Of a stretch of DNA of 36,292 nucleotides, positions 13,826 to 20,980 are shown piece after piece. The notes beneath the pieces are model-generated. The model worked only from the letters and a program-made list of their open reading frames with translations. It had not been told where the DNA came from and made no database searches. Made by a program: the position numbers and the translations under genes. Each line of letters opens with the position of its first letter. The first letter of the stretch is position 1. Source of the DNA: Salinivirgaceae bacterium (lineage in GTDB: Bacteria > Bacteroidota > Bacteroidia > Bacteroidales > SZUA-534); NCBI GenBank assembly GCA_016284875.1, contig JAEEPS010000026.1:1-36292 (forward strand), written 5' to 3'.

Positions 13826-16294
13826 TTACTTATCGCTCAATTGATTGATGTTGACATACAGATTGTCGTAAAGCATTGAGGAGTGCTGGCTGTTCCAAAG
13901 GTATATTTTAAACACTTCACCATCAGTGTTTTGTTCAAATTCAACAGTCGTTTTTAGCACAAAGTTTTCTTTCTGGCCAGTGTTTAGTTTTTTGTCGTTG
14001 TTCGAATTTGTTGGAACGGCTAGATAATAGTTTTGTTTGCCTTTCTTTTCGAGTATCAGTTTGGGTAGAATAGTAGTGGTGTCGAGGCTTTGCAAAGTGA
14101 ATCGGATTTCGACTTTTAGTTTTCTACAATTGTCCTTTAGTTCGAGATTCGGACAGATTTGCCCATACTCCGTATCTTTGTTGATAATCAGGCATTTGTT
14201 GTTGTTAATAGTTGTTAGTTGATTTCTAAACACGCTGTCAATGCGGCCTTCGAAATTGGTGTTTATGTGGCAGATATTAGTTTTTCCCTCGGTTGTGTTT
14301 TTCATCAGATAGTCGTTTGTCACGGCATGGCAACTAATAGTTTGATAGTCATTTAGATTTTGTCTGATTGAATCGCAAACTGATAGGTTGTCAATTTGTT
14401 CGGTCTGAAGGTCGCTATTTACCGCAAACAGCCGATTGTTGCTAATTAAAAGAGAATCAGTCAAGAAATCAACCACATCACGGTTATTCAGCATGAAAGC
14501 CTGTTTTTTTCGGCAGACGAACGTGCTGGTTGAGTCGAACGAAGTGCCCAACCAGTGGCAATGTGTTCCTATTTTGAAATTGTAATTTGTTGACAGATAT
14601 GAGATTACTGTAGGTGTGATGTCAAGATGAGATACAACAGCCTCCATTGTTTTTGTGCGTTCGAGCATTGGCGAGTACACAATCAACGGCACATGGTATT
14701 TCATAAGCGGGTTTTGCGCTGTCTGCAAGGGCCCCATGTGGTGGTCGCCAGTGATTACGAAAATTGTGTTTTCGAAATCGGGGCGGATTTTATAGTAGTT
14801 GAACAATTTTCTGACGCAGTCGTCGGTGTAAAGGAACGTGGCAAAAATGTTCTGATTTGCGCGTATGTTTTTCTGTTCCAGTTTATTGCGCGATTTGGGC
14901 ATGGCCGCAACCTTTTTCATATATGAGGCAATTTCAGGAAAATCGAACGGCTCGTGTGTGGTTAGAGTAAGAAAAATGTCAGCGGTTGGTTTGCCGCAAT
15001 TGTCTGTTTGCTTGTGCTTTATGGCAAGGTCGAACATCTCGCCATCGTCGAGTCCCCAACGATGGTTCTCTTTTTGCGCTTTGTATCGCTCACTGTCGGT
15101 AGAATCGGGAGTGCATTTGAGAATGTAGTCTATATGATTGTTAGTCAAGAAAATGTCTTGACCATCAAACGATGGGCTGCCTCCGTAAAAAAATGATGTT
15201 TGATAGCCATTGGCAGACAGGTCTTTCAGCATCGAGTTATGGTCAGGAATGGGGTTCCAAAGATTGCCAAAACCGCCTTTGCCGTGCGGAACCGATGCGA
15301 AAATTGCAGGAAGTGCACCAAATGTGCGTTCTGCTGTCGAAAGGCAGTTTTTCCAATAAAGGCCATTGGCTGCAAGGCTGTCAATGAATGGTGTAAACGA
15401 CACTTCGGGGTTCGCAACGCCAGTCAGTTCCTGACCGAATCCTTCAATTATTATGAACACAAAATTGGGCATTGCACCATTGTCAGTTTTCTTTAGGAAT
15501 CTTCCCAAAACATCGCAATCATTGAATTTGCGCCAGAAAGGATAATTCGTGTCATCGTACTCGAATTGAGGGAGCAGCATATGATAACGGGTCGCGGCTT
15601 CTGCGATGTTTGCATTGGTCGGTTCGGGGGCGTTGGCGTATTCATTCAAATAATCGGTAATATTTATGAATGAGAACGATAACTGATTGACTGCAAGATA
15701 AAAATCAGATTGTTGCCGGTAGCCAGATTCTTCTCGAACCATCTTCTGATAGCGGAATCCGAAAGCGAGAAATGTTGCAATCAGCAGAAAACCAACAGAC
15801 GGCACTAAATTGAATTTCAGTTTTTTAGCACCAATAATCAAACAAATTGGCAGCCCGATACTTAGAATAATATTGATAATTGCGGCCAGAGAAACCGATG
15901 TTGACGACATTACAATGTCTGCCATTTCGGTTGTTGAATAAACAAAAAGTACGTGGTCGAGCGGACGAGTCATTACACAGAAATATTCAGTTAAAAGACT
16001 GCTAATCAGTGCGTACAGCGCAATGGCCGAACCTGCGGTTATGCGTGCTGTCTTGGGCGAGAAATAGTGAATTAGGCAATAGGGGATGAGTGTCGCAACT
16101 GCCACAGAACCAGCCAAAACCACATCGAACTTCAATCCTGACATGATAATCCCGAATTTCGACCAATCGGTATTGATTCTGATGACGAGATTAAAGAAAA
16201 AGAGTATTCTCAAGAATAGCATTGTGGCGGCAAATGCCAAATTCGCCTTTGCCCACGATACGAAGGATTCCTGTATTTTTTCAGTCAACTGCAT
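13826..16294 (-). CDS. LtaS/OpgB-like membrane phosphotransferase, paralogue 2
   Basis: This 822-aa protein has the same plan as its neighbours: about five membrane segments in residues 15-180, the catalytic domain at about 275-570 and a beta-rich C-terminal extension of about 250 residues ending with the FKIYLWNSQHSSMLYDNLYVNI region. Catalytic positions are IIIEG (E284), AERTFGALP (T324, predicted nucleophile), TLTTHEPF, ITGDHH (D517, H518) and YHVP (H534). The start codon lies inside the end of the upstream paralogue: ATG at 16292-16294 overlaps that gene's stop at 16281-16283 by 14 bases in another frame. The pair is therefore one operon with translational coupling. The substrate is unknown; transfer of a phospholipid head group to an envelope glycan or lipid is the best guess. 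Confidence 0.85.
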   Translation of the reverse strand: MQLTEKIQESFVSWAKANLAFAATMLFLRILFFFNLVIRINTDWSKFGIIMSGLKFDVVLAGSVAVATLIPYCLIHYFSPKTARITAGSAIALYALISSLLTEYFCVMTRPLDHVLFVYSTTEMADIVMSSTSVSLAAIINIILSIGLPICLIIGAKKLKFNLVPSVGFLLIATFLAFGFRYQKMVREESGYRQQSDFYLAVNQLSFSFINITDYLNEYANAPEPTNANIAEAATRYHMLLPQFEYDDTNYPFWRKFNDCDVLGRFLKKTDNGAMPNFVFIIIEGFGQELTGVANPEVSFTPFIDSLAANGLYWKNCLSTAERTFGALPAIFASVPHGKGGFGNLWNPIPDHNSMLKDLSANGYQTSFFYGGSPSFDGQDIFLTNNHIDYILKCTPDSTDSERYKAQKENHRWGLDDGEMFDLAIKHKQTDNCGKPTADIFLTLTTHEPFDFPEIASYMKKVAAMPKSRNKLEQKNIRANQNIFATFLYTDDCVRKLFNYYKIRPDFENTIFVITGDHHMGPLQTAQNPLMKYHVPLIVYSPMLERTKTMEAVVSHLDITPTVISYLSTNYNFKIGTHCHWLGTSFDSTSTFVCRKKQAFMLNNRDVVDFLTDSLLISNNRLFAVNSDLQTEQIDNLSVCDSIRQNLNDYQTISCHAVTNDYLMKNTTEGKTNICHINTNFEGRIDSVFRNQLTTINNNKCLIINKDTEYGQICPNLELKDNCRKLKVEIRFTLQSLDTTTILPKLILEKKGKQNYYLAVPTNSNNDKKLNTGQKENFVLKTTVEFEQNTDGEVFKIYLWNSQHSSMLYDNLYVNINQLSDK

Positions 16295-18671
16295 ATTTCA
16301 AAGAGATGTTCAAATCAGCCAAATGCGCCTTGCAATTCTTTGTATTCCAAATGTATATCTTTATCACATCGCCTTTTTGGTATTGGTAGTTTTCGGCCCG
16401 CATGTTGTATGTGGTTGTGAAATCGGCCCATTTGTTGAAATCGCTGAACCAGTTGCCGCAAGGTTCTTCGGCGCTCCAATGAATCTGTTCGCCGTTGCGC
16501 GTTATTTCGGTAACAATCTTCAATCCGTTATCAATGTCAGGCACATTGATTTTGAAATTGGTTGTGAAGATAATCTGGCTTTCGTGCCCAGTGACTTCGT
16601 AGGTGCAGAAGTTTAATGGAAACTCAGGACTGATATCGGCGGCATTGCCTCGTCCATCGAAATCGCCGACTTCGAGCCCTGCTTTTTGGAACAGGAACAT
16701 GCGTTCGCCGTGAGAGTTAACTTTGAAAACGGTATAGAAGCCATTTTGCTGTGTTTTGTTCTCAAGCAAGGCGTTGTTCGACGTAACATATTGGTCGAGT
16801 GCACGATAACTTTTTAATAAACTGCTGATATTGAGCGAGTCGGCGACGCTGTTCAGAGTCAGATGCTGACCATTGAAGCCGATTTGTTTCGTGCCGTTGT
16901 CGTCGGTCAGGCAACCGAGGGCAACCATCCGGCTGATGGTGCGGCTGAGATCGAGGAGCGGGGAGAAGGTGGTGCAGCGGAATTGCTGCGCAGTGTCGAG
17001 TCCGCGGTTCAGCCATGCCACTTTGTCGGGCGTGCTGATGCCGTAACGTTCTTTAAGCAAGGCGAGGAATGAGGGCGTGATGTCGCGGTGCGAAGCCAAT
17101 GCGTCCATCTGCCGTGCACATTTCAGCATCGGCGACCAAATGACCAACGGAACGTGATGAACTTCAATGGGTTCGGCCGATGTGTTGAAACTATGGTCGC
17201 CTGTTATCACAAAAATCGTGTTGTCGAATCCTGGTTTCTGCCGATAGCCGTCAATCAATTGCCGAAGGCTTTTGTCAAGGAATAGATACGATGAGTAAGC
17301 ACGTATCATAGAACTGTTTACGCTCACATTCGCGGCGTTGGCGATTGACTGATATTGATTGATGTATTTTTCTTCGTCGGGATATACAAAAGGGTCGTGG
17401 GTTGTCAGCGTCAGATAGACGTCGATGCGTGGTTTGTTATCGTTTTTGATTGATTTTAAGGCTTCTGCGAACATGAAATCGTCATAGATTCCCCAATTGT
17501 TGCGCTGGGGAACGGAGTCGTAAAGGTGCTCATCGAGAGTGAAATCAATCTGGTTTTGGCGCATGAAGTAGCACATGTCGTCGAAGCAGAGCCACCCGCC
17601 ATAGAAGAACGACGAGCGGTAGCCGTTCTGGTGCAGAATTTTCAGCAGTGAATGGTATTCGGGGGCGTTGTCGCGAAGGTTCATAAAGCCGGTTTTACCC
17701 ATCGGAAGCGCACCAAAAATCGATGGCAGAGCCTGAATAGTGCGCATTGATGTCGATAAGCAGTTGTTCCAACAAAGGCTGTTAGCCGCCAGCGAGTCGA
17801 GGAACGGTGTGGCCGATGGCACGGCGCTGTTCTCGCCGCTGAATTCGCGTCCAAGGCCTTCAACAACCACAAAAACAAGGTTCGGCTTTTCGTCTTTCAG
17901 ATTGAAAAAGTTGCCTAAGGTGTTGAGGCTATTGTCGGTGTGCAGGAACGGAAAATCAGTGTTTACAAACTGATGATCAGGGAAATGGCTTTGGAAGAGT
18001 GCAGCATCTTCAGTTATCGGATTGTCCGATTTTTGATTGAAACTACTTGTGACGCTGCTCACAAAATAGCGCAGTTTGTTGTCGGCGGTGTACTGGTCTT
18101 TTGAGTTGTCCATCATCGGCCTTCCTAAGCAAAATCCGACAATGACAATCAATAGGTAAACGGCACACATCCAATTCTTTATGCCATAATTTCGCCCCGA
18201 TGCCCAAAAGTAAAACGCCGGGATGCCTACAATGAAAATGTAACTCCACCAAGCCGCCTTCTGCGACGAGCCGATGATGCCGAAAACTTCTTTCAGCGAA
18301 TATGCAAAAAGAGACTTGTCAAGCGGAACTCCAGCAATGGAGTAGTAGGTGATGAGTATGCACGAAATTAGAATGGTTGCGGTTGCTATTATTTTGAAAA
18401 TCAGTTTGCTGTGTTTCGCGATTAACCAATCTAAAATGGCAAAAACAACAAAAGCGGGTACTGACAGACGTGCAACGAAACAAATATCATATAACACGCC
18501 AATGGCATTTATTTTCAGACTGTTACCAAGGCCGTAAACGGGGAGGAGAAGAAGCATTTCGTAGAGCCTAGCCGCAGCAATTACAATAAGAAGCGGGGCA
18601 ATGGCAACGATGAATCTATGAAGTGCGTCAACGACAGTTTTATGAAATTTTGAAATGGTAATTGAGTTCAT
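16281..18671 (-). CDS. LtaS/OpgB-like membrane phosphotransferase, paralogue 3
   Basis: This 796-aa protein is the first gene of a two-gene operon. Membrane segments occupy residues about 20-185 and the catalytic domain about 262-545. Key residues are VVVEG (E271), SMRTIQALP (T311, predicted nucleophile), TLTTHDPF, ITGDHS and HHVP. The C-terminal extension ends in VIKIYIWNTKNCKAHLADLNISL, clearly related to the end of paralogue 2 (shared K-I-Y-x-W-N and D/N-L motifs). I start at the ATG at 18669-18671 (MNSITISKF). A longer frame opening with TTG at 18749 would begin inside the -7 box of the promoter at 18747-18777 and adds 26 residues unlike a signal or membrane segment. The function is as for the paralogues, with the acceptor unknown. 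Confidence 0.85.
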   Translation of the reverse strand: MNSITISKFHKTVVDALHRFIVAIAPLLIVIAAARLYEMLLLLPVYGLGNSLKINAIGVLYDICFVARLSVPAFVVFAILDWLIAKHSKLIFKIIATATILISCILITYYSIAGVPLDKSLFAYSLKEVFGIIGSSQKAAWWSYIFIVGIPAFYFWASGRNYGIKNWMCAVYLLIVIVGFCLGRPMMDNSKDQYTADNKLRYFVSSVTSSFNQKSDNPITEDAALFQSHFPDHQFVNTDFPFLHTDNSLNTLGNFFNLKDEKPNLVFVVVEGLGREFSGENSAVPSATPFLDSLAANSLCWNNCLSTSMRTIQALPSIFGALPMGKTGFMNLRDNAPEYHSLLKILHQNGYRSSFFYGGWLCFDDMCYFMRQNQIDFTLDEHLYDSVPQRNNWGIYDDFMFAEALKSIKNDNKPRIDVYLTLTTHDPFVYPDEEKYINQYQSIANAANVSVNSSMIRAYSSYLFLDKSLRQLIDGYRQKPGFDNTIFVITGDHSFNTSAEPIEVHHVPLVIWSPMLKCARQMDALASHRDITPSFLALLKERYGISTPDKVAWLNRGLDTAQQFRCTTFSPLLDLSRTISRMVALGCLTDDNGTKQIGFNGQHLTLNSVADSLNISSLLKSYRALDQYVTSNNALLENKTQQNGFYTVFKVNSHGERMFLFQKAGLEVGDFDGRGNAADISPEFPLNFCTYEVTGHESQIIFTTNFKINVPDIDNGLKIVTEITRNGEQIHWSAEEPCGNWFSDFNKWADFTTTYNMRAENYQYQKGDVIKIYIWNTKNCKAHLADLNISLKYAVD

Positions 18672-18746
18672 TACTAATGAGTTGTGTTGCTGTTTTGCAA
18701 TGCGATACTTTGCAAATTTTGTGCTTTCTAATACTTTTTTATACCG

Positions 18747-18777
18747 CAAAACTACATCAACCTATCTGCATTTCCAA
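18747..18777 (-). promoter_or_regulatory. Promoter of the two-gene transferase operon
   Basis: On the minus strand TTG (18775-18777), 20 bases, then TAGTTTTG (18747-18754). Initiation near 18741 gives a leader of about 70 nt to the ATG at 18671 and excludes the TTG start at 18749. Confidence 0.5.
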
Positions 18778-18820
18778 TAAGTTCTATTGGTGTGTAGGTA
18801 TTTCTGAAATGCCCCCAAAC

Positions 18821-18850
18821 AAAAAATCCCCGCCAACCGGCAGGGATTTT
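18821..18850 (-). terminator. Hairpin terminator after the aldose epimerase gene
   Basis: Arms 18823-18834 and 18839-18850 pair over 12 positions with one mismatch around the loop AACC. Read on the minus strand, the GC-rich stem is followed by six T (18821-18826). It lies 22 bases after the epimerase stop. The flanking A and T runs would also let it work in the other direction, although the gene on that side is transcribed away from it. Confidence 0.75.
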
Positions 18851-18871
18851 AACTTTGTATTATTCAATAAA

Positions 18872-19894
18872 TTACCAACCGAACTTGTATACCAGTGTCT
18901 GGCGGTAAACTTCGCCCGGGCGCAGAACTGCCGACGGGAACATTGGTTTGTTGGGCGCATCGGGAATGCCTTGCGGCTCGAGAGCCACGGCGCAGTATGA
19001 GCAGAACGGCTTGCCGCCCTTGCCAATTTGCGAACTGTTGAAGTGCATTGCGGTGTAAACCTGCAGACCCGGCTGTGTTGAGTAAACTTCAACAAAACGG
19101 CCTGATTCAGGGTCGGTTACGCGGCCGCAGAAGCCCATTTCGCCAGCAGGCTTGTCGATAATCCAGTTGTGGTCGAAGCCTTTGAAGAGTTGAATCTGCT
19201 CGTACGGTGTGTTGATGGCGTCGCCGATGGCAACAGGCTTGCGAAGGTCCATCGGGGTGCCTTCAACGTTGCGAATCTCGCCCGACGGCACACCATCGGC
19301 GATTGGCGTAAACTGCTTGCCGTTAACTTCAATCTGATGGCTGAAAACCGGGCCGCTGCCTGCCCCGCGCATATTCAGATACGGGTGGCTCGTCAGGTTG
19401 ATGACTGTCGGTTTGTCGGTTGTGGCTTCAAACTCGATAATGAACTCATTGTCGTCGGTCAGCGAGTAGATGGCCTTAACGTTCAGATTGCCAGGATAAT
19501 TCTCGTCGCCATCAGGACTGAAAAGCGTCAGTTCGTAGGCTCCGGCACGACCGGCAACTTTGGTTTCTTTCACATCCCAATCGCGGCTGTTGAAGCCTGT
19601 CGGGCCGCCGTGCAAGTGGTTTTGGCCGTCGTTCAGCGCAAGTTGGTACTCCTTGCCATCGAGCACGAAATGGCCTTTTGCGATGCGGTTTGCAAAGCGT
19701 CCGCAGATGGCGCCAATGTAGGCATCGCCGTCGATGGCTTCCTGAACGGTGTCGTAGCCAATCATCACGTCAACCTTCTTGCCTGGATTTTGAGTATCAG
19801 GTAGTTGCACCGAAATCACTTTTGCGCCGCGCGGCATAAATTCAATTGTCAAACCGTTTTTGTTCGACAACTGGTATGTTTTTGTCTCACTCAT
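18872..19894 (-). CDS. galM: Aldose 1-epimerase (galactose mutarotase)
   Basis: This 340-aa enzyme interconverts alpha and beta anomers of galactose, glucose and related sugars at the entry to the Leloir pathway. Family residues are present: the substrate-binding and catalytic His pair in NHLHGG (H95) and NLTSHPYLN (H170), FDHNW (D241) and the catalytic base Glu in ALEPQGIPDAPN (E306). The CGRFANRIAKG motif lies near residue 64. The length is normal. No signal peptide is seen, so it is probably cytoplasmic, which differs from some longer Bacteroidota mutarotases that are lipoproteins. It is not next to galK or other sugar genes here. It ends at a hairpin terminator and is transcribed divergently from the phosphatase gene at 20066. 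Confidence 0.93.
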   Translation of the reverse strand: MSETKTYQLSNKNGLTIEFMPRGAKVISVQLPDTQNPGKKVDVMIGYDTVQEAIDGDAYIGAICGRFANRIAKGHFVLDGKEYQLALNDGQNHLHGGPTGFNSRDWDVKETKVAGRAGAYELTLFSPDGDENYPGNLNVKAIYSLTDDNEFIIEFEATTDKPTVINLTSHPYLNMRGAGSGPVFSHQIEVNGKQFTPIADGVPSGEIRNVEGTPMDLRKPVAIGDAINTPYEQIQLFKGFDHNWIIDKPAGEMGFCGRVTDPESGRFVEVYSTQPGLQVYTAMHFNSSQIGKGGKPFCSYCAVALEPQGIPDAPNKPMFPSAVLRPGEVYRQTLVYKFGW

Positions 19895-19974
19895 TTTTGA
19901 ATCGTTTTATGTTTTCTTAAGCGTGGCTAATATACTTAAGTTTCGCATAATTCAACCAAACGCTTTTCATTTTG

Positions 19975-20000
19975 TTGAAATGTGATTCACGATATTTCAA
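19975..20000. promoter_or_regulatory. Nested inverted repeat between galM and the phosphatase gene
   Basis: TTGAAAT (19975-19981) and ATTTCAA (19994-20000) are perfect arms. Between them sits the palindrome GTGATTCAC (19982-19990). The right arm overlaps the -33 position of the plus-strand phosphatase promoter, and the whole site would be transcribed in the galM leader. It is a possible shared operator, but I do not recognise a regulator. Confidence 0.35.
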
Positions 20001-20011
20001 AAACGATGTAA

Positions 20012-20019
20012 CAAAAGTA
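20012..20019 (-). promoter_or_regulatory. Candidate -7 element of galM
   Basis: The minus strand reads TACTTTTG, a full TAnnTTTG match, but without a clear TTG at the right distance. Initiation near 20006 would leave a leader of about 110 nt. It shares its TA bases with the oppositely directed box at 20018-20025. Confidence 0.35.
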
Positions 20020-20025
20020 AATTTG
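20018..20025 (+). promoter_or_regulatory. Candidate -7 element of the secreted phosphatase gene
   Basis: TAAATTTG matches TAnnTTTG. The -33 position, 19 bases upstream, reads TTC rather than TTG (19996-19998). Initiation near 20031 gives a leader of about 35 nt. Confidence 0.45.
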
Positions 20026-20065
20026 CCACAGTCTTATTTTGTGAATTTTAATAAACACACATTTT

Positions 20066-20857
20066 ATGAATAAAGTAACATTACTAACCATCGCTCTGCT
20101 TTTTACATTTCAACTTTCAGCTCAAGTGTTGGTAATCCCCGACATTCACGGGCGCTCATATTGGAAAGAAGCCACAGCTAAATATCCGAAATTGCCGGTT
20201 ATTTTCCTTGGCGATTACCTTGACCCTTACTCGCACGAAGGAATCACCCCGGAAGAAGCGTTGACAAATTTCAAAGAGATTTTGGCCTTCAAGAAAGCAA
20301 ATATGGACAGAGTGACGCTGCTGATTGGCAATCACGAAGTTCATTATATAGACATCGCCTTGTGGTTCAGCCGAAAAGACACCATCAATGCTGACTATAT
20401 CCATAAACTTCTGCACGAAAATATGCCTTTGTTTCTGATGGCCACGCACGTGGAATTGGACGGAAAAAACTATCTGTTCACACATTCTGGTATACTTGAA
20501 GCTTGGTGGAAAAAGTATTTCCCGGAAACGCCAACAGATGCCGCATCAATTTGCAACGCGCTGAATGGCAAGATGAAAGACTCGGCAACATTCGTCGCGT
20601 TTATTGATGATGAGCTGATGAACATCAGCAAACTGCGCAGAGGCGACGCCGAAGCTGGCTCGTGTGTATGGGCCGATGTGCGCGAACAACCTAAAAAAAC
20701 TGATTTTCTTAAGGAAACATACCAAGTATTCGGGCATACGCAGTTGCGAAAGAAAGCCATCATAAAGAAGTCTTTTGCCGATTTGGATTGCAGAAAAGCA
20801 TTCCTACTCAAAACGCAAGACGGACAGACCAGAATTGTTGAATTAGGTAAAGAATAA
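20066..20857 (+). CDS. Secreted PPP-like metallophosphatase
   Basis: This 263-aa protein has a Sec signal peptide (residues 1-19, ending QLSA before QVLVI) and then a calcineurin-like fold with the PPP-family metal motifs: PDIHG (D26, H28), LGDYLD (D50), GNHE (N89-E91), FTHSG and FGHTQ. The set DIHG / GDYxD / GNHE resembles protein Ser/Thr phosphatases more than nucleotidases, but the GD-x-x-DRG Arg is replaced (GDYLDPY), so a protein substrate is not assured. The protein is exported to the periplasm or beyond. It is divergent from galM. The TonB operon begins 123 bases downstream on the same strand. No terminator was seen between them, so partial read-through is possible but unproven. Confidence 0.85.
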   Translation: MNKVTLLTIALLFTFQLSAQVLVIPDIHGRSYWKEATAKYPKLPVIFLGDYLDPYSHEGITPEEALTNFKEILAFKKANMDRVTLLIGNHEVHYIDIALWFSRKDTINADYIHKLLHENMPLFLMATHVELDGKNYLFTHSGILEAWWKKYFPETPTDAASICNALNGKMKDSATFVAFIDDELMNISKLRRGDAEAGSCVWADVREQPKKTDFLKETYQVFGHTQLRKKAIIKKSFADLDCRKAFLLKTQDGQTRIVELGKE

Positions 20858-20980
20858 CTTGTTTGCTGCACCATCATTATAGAAATGCCTTCATCGGTTA
20901 AATCAGCCTTAACTTGTGTCAGAATAGCCTAAACATCGATAATAAAACCATTTTTACGTACCACACATATAAAAAAAGCG

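Noticed and set aside
18672..18749. A TTG-initiated extension of transferase paralogue 3
   Set aside because: The TTG lies within the -7 box of a plausible promoter, and a good ATG start is available at 18671.
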